Shown: piece by piece, positions 42,283-51,306 of the stretch
Layout of the letters: the number at the start of each line of letters is the position of its first letter
How positions within the stretch are numbered: the stretch's first letter is position 1
From: CAIUGU01 sp040080215
GTDB taxonomy: Bacteria > Pseudomonadota > Gammaproteobacteria > Steroidobacterales > Steroidobacteraceae
Length of the DNA stretch: 64,000 bases
Assembly (NCBI GenBank): GCA_040080215.1
Contig: JBEBIT010000010.1
Location: 7,759-71,758, forward strand
Direction: 5' to 3'
Position numbers and translations under genes: made by a program
Notes under the pieces: generated by a model
The model's input: only the letters and a program-made list of their open reading frames with translations
What the model was told of the DNA's origin: nothing
Database searches by the model: none

Positions 42283-43233
42283 CTACGGAGCGTAGAAATA
42301 CGCGAGCGCCGTGAGAAACACCGGCGTCGTGATCGCCGCGAACACGGTCGACAATACGAGCGCACTGGCGACCGCACCTTGCATGGTTTTGAACTGCATG
42401 GACATCAGGTAGACGTTCGCACCCACCGCGCATGACGCCAGCAGCACGATGGACTTCGTTTCCATCGGCGGCAACCCAAGCGCGATGGCGAGCATCCACA
42501 CCACGGCCGGTTGCAGCAGCAACTTGAGGGCCGTGATCGCGACGCTCTGCTGCCAGTCGTCGCGAATGCTGTACTCGGCCAGTCCCATGCCCACGACGGC
42601 GAGGGACAGCGGCGATGCGATCTCGCCCAGTGCGGCGAGCGGCAGGTCCAGGAACCGGGGGAGCGCGAAACCCGCCATGCCGAACAGCGTGCCGCCGACG
42701 ATGGCCGCGACGAGGGGATTGGTGACGACACCCCAGGCCGTTTTCGCAAAGCCCCTCGGTGACAACGCCCCGTGGCGCGCCCATTCGATGGACACGGACA
42801 CCAGCGTCCACAGGATCAGCGCGTTGAACACCAGCACGAGCGCAATGGATGGCAATGATGCCTCGCCGAGCGTCACCCGCGCGAGCGGCAGGCCGAGCAT
42901 CAGGTTGTTCGAGAACACGCCTCCCAGCCCGAAGATGGACTGGGCCACGCCGTCGAGCCGGAACCCCCGCCACGCAACGAGGCGCCCCGCGACGAACACG
43001 ATGAAGCAGCTGCCGAAGAACGCGAACAGCAGCCGTGAATCGACGGCGGGGAGCTGCGAGAAGCCCGCCATCATCCTGAACAGGTACGCGGGCAGCGCCA
43101 CCGCGAAGACGAACTTCGACAGCCAGGCGGTCAGGCCACGTGGCCAACGAGGCAAGCGGGCGAGCACGTACCCTGCGAGGACGATGCCGAACAGCGGCAG
43201 TGACAGCAGGAAATACTGGACAAACAACGACAT
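42283..43233 (-). CDS. AEC-family permease (auxin efflux carrier type)
   Basis: 316 aa, ten predicted membrane segments in two five-helix halves. The AEC pattern is visible in PLFGIVLAGYVLARL, LSKFVFAVALPAYLFRMM, a GGVFSNNLMLGLPL motif in the crossing helix of the first half, and NPLVAAIVGGTLFGM and LLASCAVGANVYLMSMQF in the second. Characterised bacterial members carry malate, malonate or other carboxylates. It converges with the outer-membrane protein gene with a 1-nt gap. Confidence 0.87.
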   Translation of the reverse strand: MSLFVQYFLLSLPLFGIVLAGYVLARLPRWPRGLTAWLSKFVFAVALPAYLFRMMAGFSQLPAVDSRLLFAFFGSCFIVFVAGRLVAWRGFRLDGVAQSIFGLGGVFSNNLMLGLPLARVTLGEASLPSIALVLVFNALILWTLVSVSIEWARHGALSPRGFAKTAWGVVTNPLVAAIVGGTLFGMAGFALPRFLDLPLAALGEIASPLSLAVVGMGLAEYSIRDDWQQSVAITALKLLLQPAVVWMLAIALGLPPMETKSIVLLASCAVGANVYLMSMQFKTMQGAVASALVLSTVFAAITTPVFLTALAYFYAP

Positions 43234-43903
43234 GGTGCGGATGCGCGGCTGACTTCAGGACCGCGGATTATTGCAGATGCCGAGGCCGCTCCGGGGGGCA
43301 AGTCCGGGAGGGGCCACTACCGATCGTGAGCCAATCCCCGAATCCGGTGCAGCGCCTTCAAGAATGCGACTCGACGGGCCGAGAAAGCCTCACAGGACGC
43401 GCTAACTGCACGTCGGTGGCCGGAGCAATCCGGCAGGAACCAGGGTCATCGCGCCACAGGATCCGGGCGTTGGCCTTGCAAGGGATTCCGCCGCCCGCCA
43501 TGGAGGCTCGAGGGTAGCGGGCTTGCGGACCGTGAACGTCGCACGCAAGGGTCGATTGAACCCATGGAAGCGCGCGCGGACACGGTCCCGACACGGAGGT
43601 TTGTGTGGGTCGGCTTACGGCAGCCTCGCCAGGGATGAACCCCAAGGCTGCCAGGCCAGGCGCAGGGGCCGGGGAACCGGCTGGATCGATAAGATCGCGC
43701 CAGTGATCCGTCTCCCCGCTCGAAGGTGGCAACGGACGCCGCAAAGGGCGAGAAAGCAGGGATGCGGCTTTGCTGTCGTGGCTTCCGGGGTGCGCAATGT
43801 CGCCACCCGGGGGTCCACGACAGTGAAGGAGATCCGGCAGACGTACCCTGCCGGCCGGCCTTCAAGCAGATCAACCGGTCAAGCGACAGGAGTGAGTGGG
43901 TCC
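43234..43903. other. 670-nt region without a recognised gene, upstream of cheW
   Basis: Reading frames here give Arg- and Ser-rich translations unlike real proteins. Several hairpins are present: GGCAGCCT/AGGCTGCC (about 43620-43653) and GGTGGC/GCCACC closing a longer structured segment (about 43725-43808). The length and structure suggest a long 5' leader or an unrecognised RNA. I could not match a known riboswitch. Confidence 0.35.
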
Positions 43904-44413
43904 ATGACGATTCCCATCCCGGCAGTCGCCCCGCCGGCAGGCGCAAAGACAGCAGCCAGCCAGCAGATCCTGACCTTCAGCCTCGGCGCGGAGACCTATG
44001 GCGTCGAGATCCTGCGCGTGCAGGAAATCCGCGGGTTCTCGACCGTGACACGCATTCCGCAAGCGCCGCCGCATGTCCTCGGTGTACTGAACCTGCGCGG
44101 CACGATCGTGCCGATCGTCGACCTGCGTATGCGGTTCTCGCTCGCCGAAGTGGCCTTCACGGCCTTGACCGTCATCATGGTGCTGTCCGTCGAGGGCGGC
44201 TCGGGCCGTCGCAATTTCGGCCTGGTGGTGGACGGTGTTTCCGACGTGATGGACCTCGCCCCGGATGCGGTCCGGCCGACGCCGGAATTCGGCAGTCACG
44301 TCAACACGGACTTCATCCGTGGACTCGCCACGCTCGGCGATTCGATGGTGATGCTGCTCGACATCGATCGCCTGATCGGCGACGACCTGCGCGAAGTGAG
44401 CCAGGCGGCCTAG
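43904..44413 (+). CDS. CheW-domain chemotaxis coupling protein
   Basis: 169 aa, ATG 10 nt after CAGGAG. A 25-residue Ala/Pro lead is followed by one CheW domain: ILTFSLGAETYGVEILRVQEI, TRIPQAPPHVLGVLNLRGTIVPIVDLRMRF, and NFGLVVDGVSDVMDL (landmarks YGVEILRVQEI, LGVLNLRG and VPIVDLR). CheW links chemoreceptors to CheA. No cheA, cheY or receptor gene is near, so this is an orphan that either serves a chemotaxis set elsewhere or a receptor for aromatics. Confidence 0.92.
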   Translation: MTIPIPAVAPPAGAKTAASQQILTFSLGAETYGVEILRVQEIRGFSTVTRIPQAPPHVLGVLNLRGTIVPIVDLRMRFSLAEVAFTALTVIMVLSVEGGSGRRNFGLVVDGVSDVMDLAPDAVRPTPEFGSHVNTDFIRGLATLGDSMVMLLDIDRLIGDDLREVSQAA

Positions 44414-44424
44414 GGAACCTAGCG

Positions 44425-45678
44425 TCAGCTTCCGGCCAGCATGTTCGCGAACAGCTGGCACAGGAGCGCCCCGACGATCGTCATCGAGAAGCCCCACGCG
44501 AGCAGCTGGTAGAACACGCGGCGCGACTGCGACTGATCGACCACGGCGGCCACGCACAGCGCACCGATGGTGGACAGCGGCGACACATCCACGAGCGATG
44601 AACCGACGTTGATGCTGAGCGCGATGCCGAGCGGATTGCCGCCGCCCAGCTGCTCGACGACTCCGGGTACTGTTGGCAGGAATGCGGGAATCACGACCCC
44701 CGACGTGCTGCTGTAGGTGGAGATCACGCCGGTCACGAACGCGATCACGCCATTGATGCTGCCTGGACCCGCGATCGCCGCGATCATCTGCGTGAACAGG
44801 TCCATGCCGCCCTGCGACTCCAGGATCGCGATCAGCGTCGCCATGCCCGTGACCATCAGGATGATGCCCCATGGAATGTGGCGCATCGCTTCGGCCTCGT
44901 CCGCCGCCCGCATCACCATGAGCAGCAGCGCAGCGGCAAACGCACTCAGGCCGACGTTCAATCCAAAGACGATCACGCCCACCAGCCACAGCATCAGCAT
45001 CACGACAGTACGCAGTTGCGCGGGAGTCATCGGCGGGACGTCGACTACCACGTGCACCTCGTCGACGCCTGCCGGCTTGCGCAGCCTAAAGAAATAGAAC
45101 AGGTAGGCGATGGCGGCCACGAAGGCGTGCGCGAGGAAATTGGCGAGCATCACCTTCCATTCATGCCCGCCGATGCCGGCAGCCGCCATCCGCGAATTGG
45201 CAATGATGCCGACGGCGCTGATCGGCGAGAAATTACCGGCGTTGCCGCCGTTCGCCACCATGAGCGCCGTCAGCATCGGCGGCAGGTTCACGCGTGCACC
45301 GATGACCATGGCCAGCGGCACGACCAGCGCAATCGCGGGCACCGCGCCCGGACCCACCGTCGAGAACACGAACGTGAGTGCGAAGAACATCAGGGGCATC
45401 AGGTGCACGCTGCTGCCCACCAGACGGATGGAACGCTGGCTCAGTGCCTCGAACGTCTGGTTCACCTGCGCCACGGCAAACAGGAGCGTCACGCCGGTCA
45501 ATGTGAGGAACAGCCCCGAGGGGAACCCGGCCAGCACCGCATCCGGCTTCATCCCCGCGAGGTAGACGCCGATCAGCCAGGCGCACGCGATCGCGATCAG
45601 CCCGACATTGAGCCGGGAGAACATGGAAATGCCGATCGCGCCGAACAAGGCGATGACCGAGGCAACGGCTGCTGTCAT
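44425..45678 (-). CDS. SLC13/MatC-like carboxylate permease, last gene of the pcaBDC operon
   Basis: 417 aa, about 11-12 membrane helices. Features of the dicarboxylate carrier MatC/SLC13-like group: GGNAGNFSPISAVGIIANS in the first half and SINVGSSLVDVSPLSTIGAL in the second, the paired N/S-rich substrate loops (landmarks NGGNAGNFSP and DVSPLSTIG). It probably imports a dicarboxylate or an aromatic-pathway acid, given its place 67 nt after pcaC on the same strand. Substrate inferred from context. Confidence 0.82.
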   Translation of the reverse strand: MTAAVASVIALFGAIGISMFSRLNVGLIAIACAWLIGVYLAGMKPDAVLAGFPSGLFLTLTGVTLLFAVAQVNQTFEALSQRSIRLVGSSVHLMPLMFFALTFVFSTVGPGAVPAIALVVPLAMVIGARVNLPPMLTALMVANGGNAGNFSPISAVGIIANSRMAAAGIGGHEWKVMLANFLAHAFVAAIAYLFYFFRLRKPAGVDEVHVVVDVPPMTPAQLRTVVMLMLWLVGVIVFGLNVGLSAFAAALLLMVMRAADEAEAMRHIPWGIILMVTGMATLIAILESQGGMDLFTQMIAAIAGPGSINGVIAFVTGVISTYSSTSGVVIPAFLPTVPGVVEQLGGGNPLGIALSINVGSSLVDVSPLSTIGALCVAAVVDQSQSRRVFYQLLAWGFSMTIVGALLCQLFANMLAGS

Positions 45679-45745
45679 GTGGGGGTTCCCTTGAGGTGGC
45701 CTGTCCGCTACGGCGGCAGGACCTTGATCGTTACCGGGCTGATCG

Positions 45746-46126
45746 TTATTGGGCGGCTTCGCCGAACACTTCGTCGGCGAGATGGAAAGCGCTGTTGGCG
45801 GCCGGCACTCCGCAGTAGATCGCGGCCTGCATCAGTGCCTCCTTGATCTCGTCCTGCGTGACGCCGCTGTTGCGCGCGGCTTTCAGGTGCATCTTGAGCT
45901 CGTCTGCCCGGTTGAGGGCAATCAACATCACGATGGTGAGCAGGCTGCGCGTATGGCGCGGCAGGCCGGGGCGCGTCCAGATGGTGCCCCACGCGTATTC
46001 GGTGATGAGCTGCTGGAATTCGGTATTCATCGGCGTGCGCTTCGCGAGCGACCGGTCCACATGGGCATCGCCCAGCACCTGCCGCCGCACCACCATGCCC
46101 GCCGTGTAGCGTTCGCTCTCGCTCAT
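45746..46126 (-). CDS. pcaC: 4-Carboxymuconolactone decarboxylase
   Basis: 126 aa, the normal size. It decarboxylates 4-carboxymuconolactone to 3-oxoadipate enol-lactone. AhpD-like fold features: RRQVLGDAHVDRSL, ITEYAWGTIWTRPGL, LLTIVMLIALNRADELKMHLKAARNSGVT (landmarks TEYAWG, LNRADELKMHL) and EALMQAAIYCGVPAANSAFH. It lies 3 nt after pcaD, as expected for a translationally linked pca operon. Confidence 0.95.
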   Translation of the reverse strand: MSESERYTAGMVVRRQVLGDAHVDRSLAKRTPMNTEFQQLITEYAWGTIWTRPGLPRHTRSLLTIVMLIALNRADELKMHLKAARNSGVTQDEIKEALMQAAIYCGVPAANSAFHLADEVFGEAAQ

Positions 46127-46129
46127 GAG

Positions 46130-46909
46130 TCATGCCTCCAGGAAGTTGACGAGCGCGGCCGTGAAGCCGGTCGCGGACTCGATGTTCGACAGGTGCGATG
46201 CCGGCAACTCGACGAGTCGCGCACCAGGTACGCGATCGACGATGAAGCGGCCGTCGGCAACGGTAGTCACCGGATCGGAAGTGCCGCCGATGTACAGCAG
46301 CGGTGTTGCGATGGAGGCAACGCTGTCGCGAAAGTCGGCATCGCGCACGGCCGCGCAACTGGCCGCATAGCCCTGCGGGTTGGCGGCGAGCAGCCCCTCG
46401 CGAATCGGCTCGGCGAGCTCGGGCGCGCGCTTCACGAACGCCTCCGTAAACCAGCGGCCGTACGCGGCGGCCGCTATTTCCGGCATGCCGCGAGCTTCGA
46501 CTGTGGCGATGCGTGCATTCCAGACCTCGGCCGTGCCGACGCGGGCCGCCGTGTTCGCGATGACCAGCTTGTGGAGGCGCTGCCCTGCGTGAATGCCCAG
46601 CCATTGACCGATCAACCCGCCCATCGACAGGCCGCAGAAGTGGAATCGTTCGATGCCGAGTGCGTCGGCGAGCGCAAGACAATCGCAACCCAGCAAGTCG
46701 ATGGAATACGGACCCGGCGTGACTTCGGAATCGCCCTGGCCACGCGCGTCGTAGCGAAGTACACGAAAGCGATCGCGTAACGCGGCAGCCTGCGCATCCC
46801 ACATCGACAGGCGGGTGCCCAGCGAATTCGAGAACAGGATGACCGGCGCCGCCTCCGGACCCTCGAGGCTGTAGTGGACGCGATGGCCATTGGCAACGAC
46901 GAACGGCAT
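46130..46909 (-). CDS. pcaD: 3-Oxoadipate enol-lactonase
   Basis: 259 aa alpha/beta-hydrolase. Catalytic triad in order: Ser in GLSMGGLIGQ, Asp in GGTSDPVT, His in PASHLSNIE. NSLGTRLSMWDAQ and RYDARGQGDSEVTPGPYSI are PcaD hallmarks (landmarks LGTRLSMWD and YDARGQGDS). It hydrolyses 3-oxoadipate enol-lactone to 3-oxoadipate. Start at MPFVVANGH, 4 nt after the pcaB stop; order pcaB-pcaD-pcaC. Confidence 0.95.
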   Translation of the reverse strand: MPFVVANGHRVHYSLEGPEAAPVILFSNSLGTRLSMWDAQAAALRDRFRVLRYDARGQGDSEVTPGPYSIDLLGCDCLALADALGIERFHFCGLSMGGLIGQWLGIHAGQRLHKLVIANTAARVGTAEVWNARIATVEARGMPEIAAAAYGRWFTEAFVKRAPELAEPIREGLLAANPQGYAASCAAVRDADFRDSVASIATPLLYIGGTSDPVTTVADGRFIVDRVPGARLVELPASHLSNIESATGFTAALVNFLEA

Positions 46910-46913
46910 GACT

Positions 46914-48254
46914 TCAGCCCCGGCCCGCCGCGGCGAGCACGCGATCGATGAACCCTTGCGTCGACCCGAGCGCCTGCGCCGGATCGAACACTGCATCCAG
47001 GTCTGTGGCAGCGAGCACGGCCATGACCTTTGTATCGGCGGCCAGCGTTTCCTTGAGGCTCTTCCCCGTCGCGACGGCACGCTGGCACGCGAGCGTCGTC
47101 AGTTCGTGGGCCGCATGCTTGCCCAGCTTCTCAGCCAGCCGGAACGTGACCCGTTCGGCGTAGAGCAGTCCCTGCGACAGATCGAGATTGCGGAGCATGC
47201 GTGCGGTATCCACTTCAAGGCCCGACAGCACCTGCGTCATCGCGCCAAGGCTACCCGCCGTCAGCGTGAAGATCTCGGGGAGCGTTTCCCATTCGGCCGG
47301 CCAGTTCCCGAGACCGCGCTCGTGCTCCTGCGGCTGCGCTGCGAACAGCGTCGCCACGAGACCAGGGATGCGCACGCTGGCCGAGATGGCAATCGAGCAG
47401 CCGACGGGGTTGCGCTTGTGCGGCATCGTTGATGACCCGCCGCGTCCTTCTTCTGCCGGTTCGAACACTTCGCCCACTTCGGTCTGGCTCATGAGCGAGA
47501 TGTCGCGCGCGATCTTGCCCAGCGAGCCCGCAAGCAGTGCGACCACGCTACCCGCCTCCACGATGCGATCGCGGCTCGAGTGCCAGGGAATCTCGGGCAC
47601 CGACAGTCCGAGTTCAGCACCGAGTGCCTGCGCGACGTCGAGGCCCCGCGAATCCAGCGACGCGAGTGTTCCTGCCGCGCCGCCGAACTGCAGTACGCCG
47701 AGACGGGGCAGCACTTCACGCAGCCGCGATCGGCAACGCAGGATCGCATCCAGCCAGACGGCTGCCTTGTAGCCGAACGTGACGGGAACCGCCTGCTGCA
47801 GCCAGGTTCGGCCAGGAAGGATCGAGTTCCGGTGTTCGCGAACGATACCCACGAGCACCGTCACGAGTTCATTCAGGCGGGAATTGAGGAGATGAAAGGC
47901 TTCCCGCTGCTGCAGCACGAGGCCCGTGTCCATGACGTCCTGGCTGGTGGCACCCCAGTGAACCCAACGCGCGGCCTCTGCGTCTACAGCGGCCACCCGT
48001 TGCGTCAACAGTTTGACCAGCGGGATGGCGGGATTGCCGGCTTTCGCCGACGCGACCCCAATCGCGTTCAGGTCGAACGCGGTCGCGTCGCAGTGCTTCG
48101 CAATGACGGGCGCGGCGGCCGCGGGGATGACGCCGCAACGGGCCTCGGCCCTTGCGAGCGCCGCCTCGAAATCGAGCATGCGTTGCAGGCGCGAGCGGTC
48201 GCTGAAAAGCGCCTGCATGCGCGCGTCGCGGAAGAGTGGATCGAGTAGTGACAA
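46914..48254 (-). CDS. pcaB: 3-Carboxy-cis,cis-muconate cycloisomerase
   Basis: 446 aa, fumarase/aspartase superfamily. Signature GSSTMPHKRNP is present, with GATSQDVMDTG and the HWGATSQD box that carry conserved substrate-binding residues. Residues about 400-446 form the extra C-terminal helices of PcaB. It lactonises 3-carboxy-cis,cis-muconate, the product of PcaHG (encoded at 55315-56621), to 4-carboxymuconolactone. First gene of the minus-strand pcaBDC-permease operon. No regulator gene sits next to it. Confidence 0.95.
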   Translation of the reverse strand: MSLLDPLFRDARMQALFSDRSRLQRMLDFEAALARAEARCGVIPAAAAPVIAKHCDATAFDLNAIGVASAKAGNPAIPLVKLLTQRVAAVDAEAARWVHWGATSQDVMDTGLVLQQREAFHLLNSRLNELVTVLVGIVREHRNSILPGRTWLQQAVPVTFGYKAAVWLDAILRCRSRLREVLPRLGVLQFGGAAGTLASLDSRGLDVAQALGAELGLSVPEIPWHSSRDRIVEAGSVVALLAGSLGKIARDISLMSQTEVGEVFEPAEEGRGGSSTMPHKRNPVGCSIAISASVRIPGLVATLFAAQPQEHERGLGNWPAEWETLPEIFTLTAGSLGAMTQVLSGLEVDTARMLRNLDLSQGLLYAERVTFRLAEKLGKHAAHELTTLACQRAVATGKSLKETLAADTKVMAVLAATDLDAVFDPAQALGSTQGFIDRVLAAAGRG

Positions 48255-48435
48255 GCTTCTTTTCCCTGATTGCCTGACGCGACCGGCAGCAGATGGGGTG
48301 CCGCATCGTAGCAGAGCATTGCAGGCGTTACCGCCCGCCGACGACAGGTCTGCTGGCTAGCCGCTCGCGGGAATCAAGCACCGGGGCGGCCTCTTCGGCG
48401 GCCGCATGCCGGTGGTGTCGGCGGGAATCCGCGTT

Positions 48436-48972
48436 TCAGTCGTGTCCCGCCTTGATCCGCTCGATGACCGTGGGTTGCAGGCCTGTCACACCTGAGGCGA
48501 CGCCCAGCGCCAGCGCGGACTCGTCATCTGCCCCCTTGAGTTTGGCGCGCAGCGCCAACAGCGCGCCGGCCCGATTGCCGCTGGCGCAGTGCAGGAGGAC
48601 CGGTCCCTTGGCTTCGGCGAGCAGCTTGTCGAGCGCGGCCGCGTTGGCGTAGCTGATGTCCTTGGCGCCACTGACCGGCAGCGTCACGTAGCGCATGCCG
48701 AGCTTCTCGACAATCACCCTCTCGTCCATGCCGTGGTCTTCGCTCGCCGGGCGCAGATCGATCACCGTCTTGAACCCTTCGGTCGCGGCGGCAGTGAGTT
48801 GCTCGGCGGTCGGTTGGCCGGCCGACGTGATGCCTTCGAGCGGATCCTTGCGATTGGGCAGCGTCGCGGTCTGGGCGAGCGCGAGACCGGCAGAGCAGAG
48901 GGCCACGATGAAACCTGCGACGAGGGAATGCGGGCGTACCCGGTTTGATGCGCGGCTGGCGATGGATGACAT
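48436..48972 (-). CDS. Exported DSP/BLH-type phosphatase-like protein
   Basis: 178 aa from MSSIASRAS; upstream in-frame codons overlap the DsrE gene on the other strand and are rejected. Signal peptide ends ALAQ near residue 34. The domain has GITSAGQPTAEQL, FKTVIDLRPASEDHG and the P-loop HCASGNRAG (C-x5-R), as in the beta-lactamase-hydrolase-like (Blh) phosphatase domain that is often fused to persulfide dioxygenases. Here it stands alone next to sulfur-oxidation genes, while a dioxygenase-rhodanese fusion is at 60856. Substrate unknown. Confidence 0.8.
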   Translation of the reverse strand: MSSIASRASNRVRPHSLVAGFIVALCSAGLALAQTATLPNRKDPLEGITSAGQPTAEQLTAAATEGFKTVIDLRPASEDHGMDERVIVEKLGMRYVTLPVSGAKDISYANAAALDKLLAEAKGPVLLHCASGNRAGALLALRAKLKGADDESALALGVASGVTGLQPTVIERIKAGHD

Positions 48973-49062
48973 GACGTCCTCGGTGATCTGGCGAGTCGTG
49001 AACGGGCGAGCTATTGTGTCACCCGGACCTGACGTTGCAAACACTCTTGTGGGGATGAACCT

Positions 49063-49752
49063 ATGACCGACGAATCCGGGAAGCCCATCGCCCGCCGCGC
49101 CATCGTGACTGCACTCGGCTCCGGCGCCGTCGCGCTCGGCGCGTTCTCGACAGCGCCGGCAGCATCGGCCCAAAGCACGGGGTGGCGGCCCGCCATGGAA
49201 GCCCAGGATGAATGGATGGAGCTCCCCGGGCGCCACCGGATGGTGTTCGACTCGATTTCTGCGGGCGGCCTCGGCCAGGCGCTGGTCTTCGCGAACAACG
49301 TCATCGAAGAGAATCGACGTGCCTATGACCTCGACCCGTCGCAGCAGGCGATCATCATGATCGTGCGCCACGCCGCGACGATGTTCGGCTACGACGATGC
49401 ACTCTGGGCGAAGTATGGCGAGGCCTTCACCAAGAGAGCCGCGTTGCTCGATCCAAGGACCAAGGCTGCGCCTGTCCGCAATCTCTACAATGCGACGGGG
49501 TACGGACAAGAGCTTGCCAATGGCGGGGTCACCTTCGCGAGCCTCGCCGCCCAGGGCGTGCATTTCGCAGTCTGCGGCCGATCGACCCGCGGGATGATCC
49601 AGGGCATGGTTGCGGATACGAAGCTGAAGGCCGAGGACCTCTTCGAGGAATTCAAGGCCCACCTGCTGCCGAACGGGCACATCGTCCCGGCAGGCATCGT
49701 TGCGTTGAACCGCACCCAGGAACGCGGGTACGCGGTCGCCTACACGGGATAG
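49063..49752 (+). CDS. Tat-exported DsrE-like protein
   Basis: 229 aa. ARRAIVTALGSGAVALGAF, ending APAASAQ, is a Tat-like signal. The mature part, with HRMVFDSISAGGLGQALVFANNVIEENRRAY (landmark VFDSISAGGLG), IMIVRHAATMFGYDD, SLAAQGVHFAVCGRSTRGM (Cys in FAVCG) and PNGHIVPAGIVALNRTQERGYAVAY, follows the DsrE/DsrF sulfur-relay fold pattern, one Cys in the position used as sulfur carrier. It resembles the second DsrE-type protein at 51307 (GVDFRVCGQ). Convergent with the cytochrome gene (3-nt gap). Probably handles sulfur in the periplasm. Confidence 0.8.
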   Translation: MTDESGKPIARRAIVTALGSGAVALGAFSTAPAASAQSTGWRPAMEAQDEWMELPGRHRMVFDSISAGGLGQALVFANNVIEENRRAYDLDPSQQAIIMIVRHAATMFGYDDALWAKYGEAFTKRAALLDPRTKAAPVRNLYNATGYGQELANGGVTFASLAAQGVHFAVCGRSTRGMIQGMVADTKLKAEDLFEEFKAHLLPNGHIVPAGIVALNRTQERGYAVAYTG

Positions 49753-49755
49753 CGC

Positions 49756-51282
49756 CTACTTCCCGCCGAGCATCACTCCATCCGGCGCCGTGCCGTAAAA
49801 TTCGTGGGCGTGATTCTTGTGGTAGAGCTCGTGCGTCTTTTCCACGCTCTCGGTAAAACGCGGATCCTGCGGGCGCGGCTGGCTGTTGAGCCAGGCGGCC
49901 ACATCCCACGCCTGCTGCACCGTCAGCGTTCCGGGCGCGCCGTAAGGCATGTTCGAAAAGACGAACGCAGCGGCATTCTCCACGGTGTGCATGCCGGCTC
50001 CCCAGTTATAGGACTGCGGGCCCCATAGGGGCGGCATCACCTGCGCTCCCGCGACGACGCGCCCCTGACCGTCTGCACCATGGCAAAGCGCACAGTTGTC
50101 GGCGTACACCGCTTTGCCGCGCTGTCGGTCCGGCGCAGCGGCAGGCGCAGCCAGTTCCGGATAGCCCGCGGCCTTGGGCTGGATGCCGATAGGCAGCCCG
50201 GTGGCGAGCCACCCCATGTAAGTCATCAGCGCGACCATCTCTTCGCTATCCGCAGGCGGCGGCGTGCCGTTCTGGCTGTAGCGGAAGCATCCTTCGATGC
50301 GGATCGCGAGCGAGTTCACCAGACGGTCTTTGGGACGGTATTGCGGATAGACCGGCACCGCAGCCCACACCGGGCCGGACACAGGATTGCGGCCCCGGTC
50401 AGTGTGGCAATTGCGGCAGCTCAGCGAATTGCCCGCGTACTTCGGGGCGTATTTCGCCGTGTCGGTGAAAATGCGCTCGCCAAGCAGGACTGCAGCCGCA
50501 TCCTCGGCGCGCGCAGGCAGGGCGTAATCCGGTGGCGGTTCGAACGCATCCGGATTCTGCGCATGCGGCTGCCAATCGCCGCGCGCACCGCGAGATGCAG
50601 TGGCTGCCTCGCCTTCGCGAAGGGACGCCGCATAGGTTGCCGCGGCATTGATCTCTGCAGCATCGAGTCGAGAAGCGATCTTGCCCATGACGCCAAGTGG
50701 CCCTGCCGGGCGCTTGCCATTGCGATACGCATTGAGCTGCGCCACAAGGTACGCCTGCGGCTGCCCGGCGATTCCCGGAATGGCCGGTCCGCCCCCCAGC
50801 AGCGACGGTCCGTGACAGTCGCGACATGCGGGCATGCCGTCCGACCACTTGCCGGTCGCCACGAGCCGCGCACCCGCCGCGAGCACCTCGGCCGAGGCCG
50901 CGGGCGGGGGCAGGTACGGCGCGGAAAGCGTCGCAACGTAGTCCGCCACGGCCTGCATCTGCCGGGTTCCCAGCGGCTTGGCGAGGGGTGACATGACGTC
51001 GTTCGGCCTTCCGCCGTCGCGATACGCGGCCAGCTGCGCAAGCACGTATTGCGAGGGCAGCCCGGCCAGGCGCGGAAACTCTGCCAGCCCTTCGCCTTTC
51101 GTTCCGTGGCATGCCACGCAGGGTGCGACCTTGCCCGCAACGCCCTGCGTATAGATCCGCGCACCGGCATCACTCTGCGCATGAGCGCAGCTGATGGTGC
51201 CGAGCCACAGAAGGGCCGCTGCGACTTGCTTGAGCTGCTTGAGCCCGAGGAAGGAATTTCTCATGTTGTCGGAACGCGGCAT
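49756..51282 (-). CDS. tsdA: Tetrahaem cytochrome c, TsdB-TsdA-like fusion (thiosulfate dehydrogenase)
   Basis: 508 aa with a signal peptide. Four haem motifs: C55-x2-C58-H, C153-x2-C156-H, C289-x2-C292-H and C397-x2-C400-H. Residues about 35-225 form two c553-like domains (electron acceptor, TsdB-like). Residues about 265-500 match TsdA: SCRNCHTDRGRNP, VYPQYRPKDR, and C332 in EGCFRYSQNG, the place of the Cys haem ligand of A. vinosum TsdA (Cys96). Such enzymes join two thiosulfates to tetrathionate or the reverse. Start has GAGG 7 nt upstream. Assignment of function is by motif; SoxA-type activity is the alternative. Confidence 0.8.
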   Translation of the reverse strand: MPRSDNMRNSFLGLKQLKQVAAALLWLGTISCAHAQSDAGARIYTQGVAGKVAPCVACHGTKGEGLAEFPRLAGLPSQYVLAQLAAYRDGGRPNDVMSPLAKPLGTRQMQAVADYVATLSAPYLPPPAASAEVLAAGARLVATGKWSDGMPACRDCHGPSLLGGGPAIPGIAGQPQAYLVAQLNAYRNGKRPAGPLGVMGKIASRLDAAEINAAATYAASLREGEAATASRGARGDWQPHAQNPDAFEPPPDYALPARAEDAAAVLLGERIFTDTAKYAPKYAGNSLSCRNCHTDRGRNPVSGPVWAAVPVYPQYRPKDRLVNSLAIRIEGCFRYSQNGTPPPADSEEMVALMTYMGWLATGLPIGIQPKAAGYPELAAPAAAPDRQRGKAVYADNCALCHGADGQGRVVAGAQVMPPLWGPQSYNWGAGMHTVENAAAFVFSNMPYGAPGTLTVQQAWDVAAWLNSQPRPQDPRFTESVEKTHELYHKNHAHEFYGTAPDGVMLGGK

Positions 51283-51306
51283 GGCGCCGCCTCGAGCAAG
51301 GCGCAG

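Noticed and set aside
43725..43808. Possible c-di-GMP (GEMM) riboswitch in front of cheW
   Set aside because: A GGTGGC/GCCACC closing stem and a GAAA-like loop are present, but the conserved ACGCAAAGCC-type core and receptor could not be aligned.
43523..43903. N-terminal extension of CheW by 127 codons
   Set aside because: Extension is Arg/Ser-rich and not protein-like; the ATG at 43904 has a ribosome site and gives a standard-length CheW.
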